Shown piece by piece: positions 39,724 through 48,115 of a DNA stretch of 64,000 bases (positions are counted from its first letter, which is position 1; every line of letters begins with the position of its first letter). Origin of the DNA: Anaerolineales bacterium (GTDB lineage Bacteria; Chloroflexota; Anaerolineae; Anaerolineales; UBA11579). Both the position numbers and the translations under genes were made by a program. Below the pieces are notes generated by a model that made no database searches, was not told where the DNA came from, and saw nothing but the letters and a program-made list of their open reading frames with translations. Location: positions 22,431 through 86,430 of the forward strand of contig JAHCII010000009.1 of the NCBI GenBank assembly GCA_026129305.1, given 5' to 3'.

Positions 39724-41774
39724 TGCAGCAACTCTTGAATTTTGGCGTGGATCTCTTCCACGCTGGGGATGATGGTGTTCATCAGTGGGATGTTGAACGG
39801 GATTGGTGTATCGGGGACAGCCAGGCGCTGCACCGGCGCGTCGAGGAAAGTAAAACAGTCCTGCGCCAGCGTCGCGGCAATCTCGGCGCCGAAGCCGCCC
39901 GTCAGACCATCTTCATGGGCAATCAGGCATTTGCCCGTCTTGCGTACAGACGCCAGCACAGCCTCCCGATCCCAAGGGGTAATGCTGCGCAGGTCGAGGA
40001 TGTCTGTCCGACCGGGAAAGGCTTCTGCGGCTTCCAGGCAGCGGTGCACCATTTCTCCCCAGCTGACGATGGTGAGGGCATCCCCAGAGCTCAGCGATGC
40101 GGCTTGCCCAAAGGGAAGCACATAGTCGTCGCCAGGATATGGACGCCGAGAGGGCGGTGTATCGTACAGCGCGCGGTGTTCCAGCAGGATGGTGGGGTTG
40201 CTGCCGCGTAGCGCAGCGCGCAGCAGACCGACCGCATCGGTAGCGTTGGAGGGCATCGCCACCTGCCAGCCGAGGCTGTGCGCATAGATGGCCTCACCCG
40301 AAACAGAGTGCCAGGGATCGCCGGTCTTTTTGCTGTAGCCCACCGGAATGCGGATGACCACCGGGGCGTTGAACTTGCCCGCGGTGCGCCAATGGATCCA
40401 GCCAATGTCATTGATCTGTTCGGTGGCTGGGTCGGCGTATTTGCGGAACTGGATCTCGGGCAGCGTGGTCAGCCCGGCCATGGCCATGCCGGCCGCCCGG
40501 CCGATGATGCCTTCTTCGGATAAGGATGTGTCGAAGACACGGCGCTCGCCGAATTTGGCTTGCAAGTCCACCGTCACGCGATGGACGCCGCCACGGGGGC
40601 CGACATCTTCGCCGAAGATGACCAGGCGCGGGTTGGCTTGCAGTTCAGCCTCCATGGTGCGGCGGATGGCTTCAGACAAGTTGATGCGCGGACCATCTTC
40701 CGCAGCGGAGGCAGCCCAATCTGCGACTGGCTTGTGCGCATCTGCAGGCACGCTTGGGTGATGGCCTGCCTCCGCAAACACAAAGCGGCGACCAGAATCC
40801 AAGGCAGGGGTGGGCTGCTGCATGGCGTCATCCAGTTCTTGGCGCACCTGGGCCTCGACCTCAACCGCCAGAGCCTCCCAATCCGCATTGCCAAGTAATT
40901 TACGCATAGCCAATAGTGGATCTCGGCTGTGTTCTTCTTCTATTTGCTCGGAACTCTTGTAGGCGGTCTGATCTTCGCCAAAGGTGTGGCCGGTGAGGCG
41001 TGGCACCTGCAGGTGTAGCATGACTGGGCCAACCCCGCTGCGCGCATAGGCGACCGCCTGGCTCACCAAGGCTGCCGTTTCTTCCGGCTGGGTTCCGGAC
41101 CCGCGTAGGATGTGCAAGTTGTTGTAGCTGGCCAGATTGGCGCTGATGTCGCCCCCGGGAGTTTGGTATTGCTTGGGTACGGAAATGCCATAGCCGTTGT
41201 CTTCGATGTAGAAGAGCATGGGCAGCTTGAGCGTGGTGGCGATATTGAGGGCCGCCCAGAAACCGTTGCTGGCCACAGAGCCATCGCCGCCCAGGGCCGC
41301 GGCAATCGCTCCGTCCCAGGCTTTGTCTTTGAGCTCGTCACGGTAGTAGGTGGCGGCCTGTGCCCAGCCTGCGGCTGGCGTGTATTGGGCGCCCACATCG
41401 CCGGAGGAGGGCAGCACGCTCACGCCCTTGCGCGGCGGCAGAGAATAGACCACGCCCACATCACGACCCTCGGAGGGCGAACCGGTCAGCGCCATATCGG
41501 CAGCGAAGGCTTCGCGCGGACTGAGGCCGGCGGCCAACATGAAGGGCCGCGAGCGGTAATAGACCGTGGCGGCGTCTTTGCCCTGGGTGAGTTGCAGAGC
41601 AAGCAAAACCTGGCCGAGTTCATGCCCTTTGGCTGAGAATTGGTAGGTGACTTTGCCCTGGCCTACCAGTTCGTTTTCTTCGATCTCATCAATCGTGCGA
41701 GAGGTGAGCACCAGCCGGGCGACTTGCTGCCAGTCTGGGCTGTTTGTGCTGGTTGTCTGAGTTTTTTTTTGCAT
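39717..41774 (-). CDS. 2-oxoacid dehydrogenase E1, alpha-beta fusion
   Basis: This 685-residue protein joins the E1 alpha part (about 1-330) and the E1 beta part (about 355-685) on one chain. The thiamine diphosphate motif GDGSVASNGFWAALNIA lies near 164-180 in the alpha part, and EAIRRTMEAELQANPRLVIFGEDVG near 365-389 starts the beta part. Such fusions use branched-chain 2-oxoacids or pyruvate; which one is open. E2 and E3 genes are not nearby. Its ATG overlaps the scpA stop by one base, an unusual neighbour. Confidence 0.92.
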   Translation of the reverse strand: MQKKTQTTSTNSPDWQQVARLVLTSRTIDEIEENELVGQGKVTYQFSAKGHELGQVLLALQLTQGKDAATVYYRSRPFMLAAGLSPREAFAADMALTGSPSEGRDVGVVYSLPPRKGVSVLPSSGDVGAQYTPAAGWAQAATYYRDELKDKAWDGAIAAALGGDGSVASNGFWAALNIATTLKLPMLFYIEDNGYGISVPKQYQTPGGDISANLASYNNLHILRGSGTQPEETAALVSQAVAYARSGVGPVMLHLQVPRLTGHTFGEDQTAYKSSEQIEEEHSRDPLLAMRKLLGNADWEALAVEVEAQVRQELDDAMQQPTPALDSGRRFVFAEAGHHPSVPADAHKPVADWAASAAEDGPRINLSEAIRRTMEAELQANPRLVIFGEDVGPRGGVHRVTVDLQAKFGERRVFDTSLSEEGIIGRAAGMAMAGLTTLPEIQFRKYADPATEQINDIGWIHWRTAGKFNAPVVIRIPVGYSKKTGDPWHSVSGEAIYAHSLGWQVAMPSNATDAVGLLRAALRGSNPTILLEHRALYDTPPSRRPYPGDDYVLPFGQAASLSSGDALTIVSWGEMVHRCLEAAEAFPGRTDILDLRSITPWDREAVLASVRKTGKCLIAHEDGLTGGFGAEIAATLAQDCFTFLDAPVQRLAVPDTPIPFNIPLMNTIIPSVEEIHAKIQELLQW

Positions 41775-42586
41775 TATTCTCGGAATTCCAGTTCAAAGTC
41801 CAGATTTTCGTCCCAGGCGTCATCCCGGTTCATTTCAATGTCGCCAAAAAGCTTTTCCTGTTGGGCGGTAATGCGATAACGACGCACCAGTTCCAATACT
41901 GCCAGGAAGGTGACCACAATATGCAAGCGTTGGGGATTTCCCCGCAGCAGCGAGCGGAAGCGCACCAGGGTGTTTTGCTTGAAGGCCTGGGCGATGACGC
42001 GGATCTTCTCGCGAATGGTGACTTTGGGCGGGGCGACCACCGTGCGCAGTGGGGCGCGCGCATCCTCGCGGGTGAACACGCGCAGCGCGGCGCCGTGCAG
42101 GTCCTGGATGGTGATGTTGCTCAGGTCAAGCCGACCCTCGACTTTTGGCGGTGGCGCCAGGCGCAGGTAGGCGCGCAACTGGCTTGCTTGGCGGCGGGCG
42201 AGCAACTCAGCCAGCTGCTTGTATTGCTTGTACAGAATGAGCTGCTGCACCAAGGCTTCGCCGGGATCCTCTTCGTCCGGCATGCGCACGACCGGGCGGG
42301 GCAGCAGCGCCTCAGACTTGATCTGCATCAGGCGCGAGGCAACCACCAGAAACTCTGAGACGCGCTCGGCGCGGGCGGATTGCAGTGTGCGCATGTAGGC
42401 CAGGAATTGGTCAGTGACCTTAGCCAGTGAGAGCTTGGTGATGTCGAGCTCGGCGCGTTCGATCAGCTGAAGGAGCAGATCCAGCGGACCCTGGTAGACC
42501 TCAGTCTCGACTGTATAAGGTTGGGGTGTATTGGGATCAGAAATTAGCACCACACGGCCATTATACTCCTGGGTAAGAAGGGTCAC
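41774..42586 (-). CDS. scpA: Segregation and condensation protein A
   Basis: This 270-residue kleisin links the SMC heads in the bacterial condensin. The N-terminal signature VYQGPLDLLLQLIERAELDI lies near 31-50, followed by LAKVTDQFLAYM, and the C-terminal winged-helix region ends in FRE. Length is normal. The partner scpB, often next to scpA, is not adjacent here; the E1 gene follows instead with a TAATG overlap. The first ATG is used, though a start a few residues later is possible. Confidence 0.92.
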   Translation of the reverse strand: MTLLTQEYNGRVVLISDPNTPQPYTVETEVYQGPLDLLLQLIERAELDITKLSLAKVTDQFLAYMRTLQSARAERVSEFLVVASRLMQIKSEALLPRPVVRMPDEEDPGEALVQQLILYKQYKQLAELLARRQASQLRAYLRLAPPPKVEGRLDLSNITIQDLHGAALRVFTREDARAPLRTVVAPPKVTIREKIRVIAQAFKQNTLVRFRSLLRGNPQRLHIVVTFLAVLELVRRYRITAQQEKLFGDIEMNRDDAWDENLDFELEFRE

Positions 42587-42635
42587 TTAGGGCGAGTCTG
42601 AAGGGTAGAATGTTCCGGAGAAATTGGAGACACAC

Positions 42636-42989
42636 ATGGCAAACGAACCCATTCATGTAACTGATGATGCTTTTGAGCAGACTGTATTGAAGTCTGAAAC
42701 CCCCATGGTGGTCGATTTTTGGGCGCCCTGGTGCGGACCCTGTTTGCAGATCGCCCCGACCTTGGACAAGCTGGCCGAGGAATTTGCCGGCCAACTGGTG
42801 ATCGCCAAGGTCAACACTGATGAGAATCCTTCCTGGGCCCAGCAGTACGGCGTGCAAGGCATCCCGACTATGCTGTTTCTGTCGGATGGCAAGTTGGTAC
42901 ACCGCCAGGTGGGCGCCGTACCGGAGCCAATGCTGCGCGATCTGTTCCAGCAGTTCGTCAGCGTGGTTAAGGAAGAAAAAGCCGCTTAA
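42636..42989 (+). CDS. trxA: Thioredoxin
   Basis: This 117-residue thioredoxin is a general disulfide reductant, re-reduced by the thioredoxin reductase encoded at 25 kb. The active site is WCGPC with Cys33 and Cys36, and the cis-Pro is in GIPTMLF near 76-82. The ATG at 42636 has GGAG 6 nt upstream, and the longer frame from 42624 lacks it. It is divergent from scpA and ends in a strong terminator. Confidence 0.95.
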   Translation: MANEPIHVTDDAFEQTVLKSETPMVVDFWAPWCGPCLQIAPTLDKLAEEFAGQLVIAKVNTDENPSWAQQYGVQGIPTMLFLSDGKLVHRQVGAVPEPMLRDLFQQFVSVVKEEKAA

Positions 42990-43010
42990 GTAAAACCTCA
43001 GATAGAGCAA

Positions 43011-43038
43011 AACAGGACCGCAGCGCGGTCCTGTTTTT
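43011..43038 (+). terminator. Terminator of trxA
   Basis: An 11-bp stem (43011-43021 with 43025-43035) and AGC loop are followed by T residues (43034-43038). Confidence 0.9.
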
Positions 43039-43047
43039 GTTTTGGCC

Positions 43048-43053
43048 TATAAT
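43048..43053 (+). promoter_or_regulatory. -10 element of the prepilin-peptidase-like gene, leaderless spacing
   Basis: A perfect TATAAT ends 7 nt before the ATG at 43061, directly after the trxA terminator, with no room for a Shine-Dalgarno. Confidence 0.65.
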
Positions 43054-43060
43054 TCGTGGC

Positions 43061-43765
43061 ATGACGCTTGCTTGGGCGATAATCGGTTTAGGGTTGGGGG
43101 GATTGGTTTGCTATCTGGCGGATGTTTTGCCCACACAGCGCAGGCTGGCTAAGCCTGTTTGGCTGCCCTTCAGTTTTGCCAAGTTCTTCGACTATCTCAA
43201 GCTGCCGCGCAACGCGGCCGTTCTTTTTCTACTCACTCTTATGGCAGTTCTCTTGTTTGTGTTCCCTGTGAACGCTTTTCCCGGCTATCAGCTTTTGCTG
43301 GTGGGCGCGTATTTTGCTTTGGTGATCGTCATCGATATTGAGCATCGCCTGGTGCTGCACATGGTCAGCCTGGGGGGAGCCTTCTTGCTGGGGGCGATAG
43401 GCCTGCAGTGGGTGGGTCTCACACGGGTTTTGCTGGGCGGCGCCGCAGGCTTTGGGGTGATGTTAGCCCTGCACCTGCTGGGCGACTGGCTGGGACGCCT
43501 TTTGGCCCGGTTGCGCGGCCGGGCCTGGCAAGATACCGCCCTGGGCTTCGGTGATGTGACCATCTCTGGCGTGATCGGGGTTTTGTTGGGCTGGCCCTCA
43601 GTGTTGAGCGCGCTATTTTTTGGCGTGCTGTTTGCTGGCGCGTTCAGCTTGCTCTACCTGATTTGGGCGATGGCCCAGCGCAGCTATACGCCAATGATGT
43701 CCATCGCCTATGCACCCTTTCTGTGCTTGGGTGCCATGACCACGATCGTTTTGGCCATTTTCTAA
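43061..43765 (+). CDS. Prepilin-peptidase-like (A24) membrane protein
   Basis: This 234-residue membrane protein has about seven hydrophobic segments. The two aspartyl-protease motifs of the A24 family are visible: VIDIEHRLV near 90-98 and GFGDV near 163-167. Prepilin peptidases cut leader peptides of type IV pilins. The N-terminal zinc-binding methylase domain of PilD is absent, so it is a peptidase-only form. No pilin gene lies next to it. The ATG at 43061 is chosen from the promoter position. Confidence 0.82.
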   Translation: MTLAWAIIGLGLGGLVCYLADVLPTQRRLAKPVWLPFSFAKFFDYLKLPRNAAVLFLLTLMAVLLFVFPVNAFPGYQLLLVGAYFALVIVIDIEHRLVLHMVSLGGAFLLGAIGLQWVGLTRVLLGGAAGFGVMLALHLLGDWLGRLLARLRGRAWQDTALGFGDVTISGVIGVLLGWPSVLSALFFGVLFAGAFSLLYLIWAMAQRSYTPMMSIAYAPFLCLGAMTTIVLAIF

Positions 43766-43787
43766 AATTGGTTTTGGGAGACTTCGC

Positions 43788-45260
43788 ATGACAGAGAAAG
43801 ACGCAGAGAAGGAAAAGCAGACAGAAGCGACGCAGACACCTGTGGAAGACAAACTGGTGCAGACCAAGCATACGTTGAAGCTGGGCAAGCGCATATTAAA
43901 TTACACAGCCACCGCGGGCACCCTGGTCTTGCGCGAAGAGGATGATGCCAAGAGTGAGCACAAAGCCAAAGCGTCGGTATTCTTTGTGGCTTATACGCTG
44001 GATCAGCCCGGGGACGCCAAGCCGCGGCCGTTGACTTTCTCGTTCAATGGCGGGCCGGGTTCTTCTTCGGTCTGGCTGCATTTAGGCGTGCTGGGTCCCC
44101 GGCGGGTGGACATGACGCCGGACGCGGGCATGCCCAAGCCGCCGTTCCGCTTGCTGGACAATGAGTACTCCATTCTGGAGGAGACCGACTTGGTCTTCAT
44201 CGACCCGGTGACCACCGGCTTCAGCCGGGCCGTGCCGGGCGAAGAGGCCAAACAATTCCACGGCATGCAGAAGGACATGGAGGTGGTGGGCGAGTTTATT
44301 CGCTTGTACACCACGCGCCAGATGCGCTGGACTTCGCCCAAGTTCCTGATCGGTGAGAGCTACGGCACCACGCGTGCTGCGGCGCTCAGCCATCATTTGC
44401 AGGAACGTCACGGTCTTTATCTGAACGGTGTGATGCTGATCTCTTCGATCTTGGACTTCTCCACAGCGGACTTTAACCCAGGCAATGATCTGCCTTTCAT
44501 CATGTTCTTGCCCACCTATGCGGCCACAGCCTGGTATCACGGCCAGCTGGACCGCAAGCGCTTCCCCGACCTGCGAAAATTGCTGAAAGAAGTTGAAGAC
44601 TTTGCCAGCACAGAGTACGCCCTGGCCCTGATGCGTGGGGATGCGCTGCCGGCTGAAGAGCGCGGCCAGCTGGCAGCCAAGTTGGCGGAGTACACCGGAC
44701 TGTCTGCGGACTACGTGGAGCGGACCAATCTACGTATTGAGATCCACCGCTTTACCAAGGAACTGCTGCGCGCGGAGCGGCGCACCGTGGGACGGTTGGA
44801 CAGTCGCTTCACCGCAGCCGACCGGGATGCGGCGGGCGAGAACTACGAATTCGACCCCAGCTATGCCGCCATACAGGGCGCCTTCACAGCGACCTTGAAC
44901 CAGTACCTGCGCCAAGAGCTGAACTTTGAAAGTGATCTGCCGTACGAAATCCTTTCTTGGCGTGTGTACCCGTGGAGCTATAAAGAATTCGAAAACCAGT
45001 ACGTGAACGTGGCGGAGATGCTGCGCAAAGCCATGCATGTCAACCCCGGCTTACGGGTGTTTGTGGCCAATGGCTACTACGACATGGCTACGCCGTATTT
45101 TGCGACGGAGTACACCTTTAACCATATGCAGCTGACCGCGGAGTTACGCCGGAATGTCTCAATGGAATACTATGAAGCGGGGCATATGATGTACATTCAT
45201 CCCGCCTCGTTGGTAGCTCAGAAGCAACACCTGGCCGCGTTTATCCAGCAGGCCAGTTAG
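43788..45260 (+). CDS. Serine carboxypeptidase (S10 family)
   Basis: This 490-residue alpha/beta-hydrolase peptidase removes C-terminal residues from peptides. FNGGPGSSSVWLHLGVLGPR near 86-105 is the S10 signature, Ser191 in GESYG is the nucleophile, the Asp is in NGYYDMATP (about 428-436), and the His in YEAGHMMYIH near 463-472. No signal peptide is present, so it acts in the cytoplasm. GGGAG precedes the ATG. Its 3' end overlaps the convergent P-loop gene by 20 nt. The first 40 residues are charged and probably disordered. Confidence 0.93.
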   Translation: MTEKDAEKEKQTEATQTPVEDKLVQTKHTLKLGKRILNYTATAGTLVLREEDDAKSEHKAKASVFFVAYTLDQPGDAKPRPLTFSFNGGPGSSSVWLHLGVLGPRRVDMTPDAGMPKPPFRLLDNEYSILEETDLVFIDPVTTGFSRAVPGEEAKQFHGMQKDMEVVGEFIRLYTTRQMRWTSPKFLIGESYGTTRAAALSHHLQERHGLYLNGVMLISSILDFSTADFNPGNDLPFIMFLPTYAATAWYHGQLDRKRFPDLRKLLKEVEDFASTEYALALMRGDALPAEERGQLAAKLAEYTGLSADYVERTNLRIEIHRFTKELLRAERRTVGRLDSRFTAADRDAAGENYEFDPSYAAIQGAFTATLNQYLRQELNFESDLPYEILSWRVYPWSYKEFENQYVNVAEMLRKAMHVNPGLRVFVANGYYDMATPYFATEYTFNHMQLTAELRRNVSMEYYEAGHMMYIHPASLVAQKQHLAAFIQQAS

Positions 45261-45621
45261 CCAGATACGCTAGGACTTGCTTCAGCACTTCCTCCGGTTC
45301 CGGTTCGTCAGTGCGGATCTCCAGATCAGCATTTTGACGGGCGTTGGTCAAGCGCGGTTGCTGCTCAGCATATTCACGTTCTTGCCACTTGAGCCCGCGG
45401 CTCACCGTAGTGGAGTAGTCGCTGTGCAAATAGATTAGCACATCCGGCTTGCCAATGATCTGCCACATACGTGGCGCAAATGAGTGTTCTTGGGCGATTT
45501 GGAAGGCTTGGTAGCCGGCAGCTTGCAGGCCGCGCACCAGCGTAGACTTACCCGATTTACAAGGGCCGACTACGCCAACGCGCGGCAAGGTACTTTGAGG
45601 GTTGTCGTCTGCCTGGGTCAT
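45241..45621 (-). CDS. Small P-loop NTP-binding protein
   Basis: This 126-residue protein has a Walker A motif, GPCKSGKST, near residues 19-27. LIYLHSDYSTTVSRG (about 67-81) is consistent with a nucleotide-kinase-like or small GTPase fold, but no specificity motif is seen. The ATG at 45621 overlaps the phosphatase stop as ATGA, which is preferred over 45639. Its tail overlaps the S10 peptidase gene on the other strand. The biological role is unknown; coupling to the phosphatase is the best clue. Confidence 0.78.
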   Translation of the reverse strand: MTQADDNPQSTLPRVGVVGPCKSGKSTLVRGLQAAGYQAFQIAQEHSFAPRMWQIIGKPDVLIYLHSDYSTTVSRGLKWQEREYAEQQPRLTNARQNADLEIRTDEPEPEEVLKQVLAYLANWPAG

Positions 45622-46316
45622 AAAGGCAATCTTACCCACATGCGCCGCACCGGGTCCGGCCTGTTGGCCAGCACGCCCAATACGACGATGCTGACATCAT
45701 CGCCGGGACGGTACTGTTCGCGCTGCAGCGCGGCCTCCATTAAACCATCTGCGATGGTTTGGGGCTCGGCGCTGGTGGCGACCAGGCGCTCAAACTCGGC
45801 TTGCACGTCCAGCGGCTGGCTGCTGCGCACGCCGGCAAAGGGCAAGCCATCGGTGTAGGTGGCGATCACCAAGCCATCTTGCAGATCGATCTGGTGGATC
45901 ACTGGGCGGGTCTCCCGGCGCAGACCAACGGGAGAACTTTCCTGGTCCAGAGATTGAGTTTCGCCAGCGTAGTAGACCAGGACTGGGTTGGGGTTGTTGC
46001 GCGTCACGACCACATTGCGTGATTCCATGTCGATCGACAGGATGTTGAGGGTGGACTGCACTTTGCCGCTGCGATGTGTGTAGAGATAGTCTGAGGCGGC
46101 GCGGGCGGCAGCTCCGTCGCGCACCCCCTCAGCCAGCAGGCTGATGACTTTGCGCACGACCATGTTAGAGATGAGCTTGGCGCTCTTGCCGGAGCGCTGG
46201 CCATCGGCCAGCACCACGGAGAGGCCGCCATTGGGGCGTTCTACGACTTCCAGCGTGTCGCCGCTTTCCGACATGGCGTACTTGTTAATCTTGGCGACAC
46301 CGATTTGAATTTCCAT
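45618..46316 (-). CDS. SpoIIE/PP2C-like protein phosphatase
   Basis: This 232-residue protein matches the SpoIIE-type PP2C phosphatase fold. VVLADGQRSGKSA near 34-46 is the first metal-binding Asp, GLVIATYTDGLPF near 157-169 the second, and PGDDVSIVVL near 208-217 the last. It begins at MEIQIG (ATG at 46316); the open frame above that is in the methyltransferase gene. Such enzymes often act on anti-sigma-factor antagonists, but no partner is next to it. The next gene, a P-loop protein, overlaps by 4 nt. Confidence 0.85.
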   Translation of the reverse strand: MEIQIGVAKINKYAMSESGDTLEVVERPNGGLSVVLADGQRSGKSAKLISNMVVRKVISLLAEGVRDGAAARAASDYLYTHRSGKVQSTLNILSIDMESRNVVVTRNNPNPVLVYYAGETQSLDQESSPVGLRRETRPVIHQIDLQDGLVIATYTDGLPFAGVRSSQPLDVQAEFERLVATSAEPQTIADGLMEAALQREQYRPGDDVSIVVLGVLANRPDPVRRMWVRLPL

Positions 46317-46329
46317 GCTGGCATTGTAA

Positions 46330-46926
46330 TCAAGTTTTTTGCGCTGGCTTGCTTGCCGTGACCAGCACAGCTTGGCTGGCGCGCACCGCAAGGTATTCCT
46401 GCTGCACATTGAACCCGGCGGTGCGCAGTTGGTCAGCGAAGGCCTGGTTCCAATGCCGTGGTTGGATGTGCAGCCAGGCGGTGGGCAGCACCAGCAGCTT
46501 GCCGTCAGGCGCCAAGACGCGCCAGATGGATTGCAGGCTGGCTGAGACGATGATGTATTCACTGGGGAAGGTGGCCACGACCTGGTCAAAACTGCCTGCG
46601 GCAAAGGGCAGTTGCTGGGCCTGCGCCCGCACCAGCCTGGCCGGTTTGCCCGCCGCGGCCAGGCGCCGCTGAGCCAGGCGGCTCATCTTTGGGCTGAGAT
46701 CCAGCCCGACCACGAAAGGTTTGGCCCCGGCCAACAGCGCCTGCAAGTGGCCGGGGCCGTGCCCCAGCTCCAGCAAGCGCGGACCGTGGGCGCGCGGCGC
46801 CACGCTGGCAACCCAATCGTTCCAATGACCCAGCGAGACGAGCCAGGCCACCAAGTCATAAGCCCAGGCGAGAGGGTAATAGAGCAGCTGGTAAAAGAAG
46901 CGCAGTAGATCGGAAAGCCAGCCCAT
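46330..46926 (-). CDS. Class I SAM-dependent methyltransferase
   Basis: This 198-residue methyltransferase has the SAM motif LLELGHGPGHLQALL near 51-65, with GLDLSPKMSRLAQRRL near 74-89 and PFAAGSFDQVVATFPSEYI near 107-125. An amphipathic or membrane-associated N-terminus (residues 1-35, rich in Leu, Tyr and Trp) suggests membrane contact. The methyl acceptor is unknown. The start overlaps the lipid kinase stop by one base (TGATG). Confidence 0.87.
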   Translation of the reverse strand: MGWLSDLLRFFYQLLYYPLAWAYDLVAWLVSLGHWNDWVASVAPRAHGPRLLELGHGPGHLQALLAGAKPFVVGLDLSPKMSRLAQRRLAAAGKPARLVRAQAQQLPFAAGSFDQVVATFPSEYIIVSASLQSIWRVLAPDGKLLVLPTAWLHIQPRHWNQAFADQLRTAGFNVQQEYLAVRASQAVLVTASKPAQKT

Positions 46927-47825
46927 CAGCCGGGCAGCAGGATCGGCAGCTTGGCCGGATGGATGCGATACTCCAGCGTTTGAATATCCTCAGAGATCAG
47001 CTCACCATCGGCATGGGCAGGCGAACCCGGCTGCACGTGCACGCGCAACCGGGTGGCGTGGACTTCGTGCACGGCGGGATGCTCAACGTAATTGCCTTCC
47101 GCCGCTTTCATCGTCTTGGGCAGGACGGACAGGATGCCCAGGCGCGTGGGTAGATAGCCATAGACGAAGCTGAGCTTGCCATCAAACGGGTCAGCATGGG
47201 GCACCGTGTAGAACACGCCGCCGGTCAACGGTGAGTTGCCGATGGAGACCAGGGTGCAGGGTCCCTCGTATTGGCCCTCGTCCCATTGCAGCTTCATATG
47301 CCATTTGGGGTTGCGGCCAATGGCGACCAGCGTGGCCAGCAGATAGCGGGCAATGCCCTTGATGGCCGTCATGCGTTGTTGGATGGTGGTGACGTAGGGT
47401 TCCAGGCCAATGCCGGCATTGTTGATGAAATAGCGCTGGTTGACCTGGCACACATCTATGTTGCGGATGTTGCCAGCGGCGATCAGCACCGCAGCGGCGT
47501 CCAGGTCCTTGGGCAGGCCCAGGTTGACTACGGTGTCGTTGGCGGTGCCGAGCGGCAGGATACCCAGTTTGGGCATCTTCTTGGGCGCAGCCAGCAGGAT
47601 GCCGTTGACAATTTCGCCAATCGTGCCGTCTCCACCGCCGGCAATGATGGGATCAAAGCCTTGTTGGGCAGCCTGGGAGGCCAGTTGCGTGCAATGGCCC
47701 GGCCCGTCGCTGACCACGGTTTCGAAAGTGATACCGGCATTGCGCAAAGCCGCTTCGGCGGCGGCTTGGCGTTTGCCCGCATTCCAGCGGGCGGCATAGG
47801 GGTTGAGGATGAATTTGGCTGCCAT
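46926..47825 (-). CDS. Diacylglycerol-kinase-family lipid kinase (YegS-like)
   Basis: This 299-residue cytoplasmic or peripheral enzyme has the DAGK signature GGGDGTIGEIVNG from Gly63, and ILPLGTANDTVVNLGLP near 88-104. It is preceded by a FILNPYA start. Members phosphorylate diacylglycerol, sphingoid bases or other lipids. The substrate is unknown. Length is normal. The gene is 12 nt downstream of the NIL-domain gene and overlaps the methyltransferase. Confidence 0.93.
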   Translation of the reverse strand: MAAKFILNPYAARWNAGKRQAAAEAALRNAGITFETVVSDGPGHCTQLASQAAQQGFDPIIAGGGDGTIGEIVNGILLAAPKKMPKLGILPLGTANDTVVNLGLPKDLDAAAVLIAAGNIRNIDVCQVNQRYFINNAGIGLEPYVTTIQQRMTAIKGIARYLLATLVAIGRNPKWHMKLQWDEGQYEGPCTLVSIGNSPLTGGVFYTVPHADPFDGKLSFVYGYLPTRLGILSVLPKTMKAAEGNYVEHPAVHEVHATRLRVHVQPGSPAHADGELISEDIQTLEYRIHPAKLPILLPG

Positions 47826-47837
47826 GCGGGCAGACTG

Positions 47838-48068
47838 CTATGCGCCGAGGACTTGCACTTCAATACCCTGGGAACGCAGCCAATCGATCGAAGATTCAAT
47901 CACGGCGGCACTGCCGACCAGCTGCACTTCCAGCCAGCCTTCGGTTGGATTGACCTGGGCGCGCAGGATATTGATGGACAAATCGCCAAAATTGCGGATG
48001 AGCTGGTTTACGATGGGGGTGTTGACTGCGGAGGGAGGGTAGATGAGGCGGACAACTTGCTCAGTCAA
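47838..48068 (-). CDS. NIL-domain protein
   Basis: This 76-residue protein is a single NIL-like ferredoxin-fold domain, as found at the end of methionine ABC ATPases (MetN). Visible pattern: VRLIYPPSAVNTPIVNQLIR then a beta strand with NILRAQVNPT. It may be a small ligand-binding domain. No transporter gene is adjacent. AGGAG precedes the ATG. Confidence 0.8.
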   Translation of the reverse strand: MTEQVVRLIYPPSAVNTPIVNQLIRNFGDLSINILRAQVNPTEGWLEVQLVGSAAVIESSIDWLRSQGIEVQVLGA

Positions 48069-48115
48069 AGCGACTCCTCTAAGGCTACAGGGTAGACAGA
48101 TTTTAGCACGGATGG

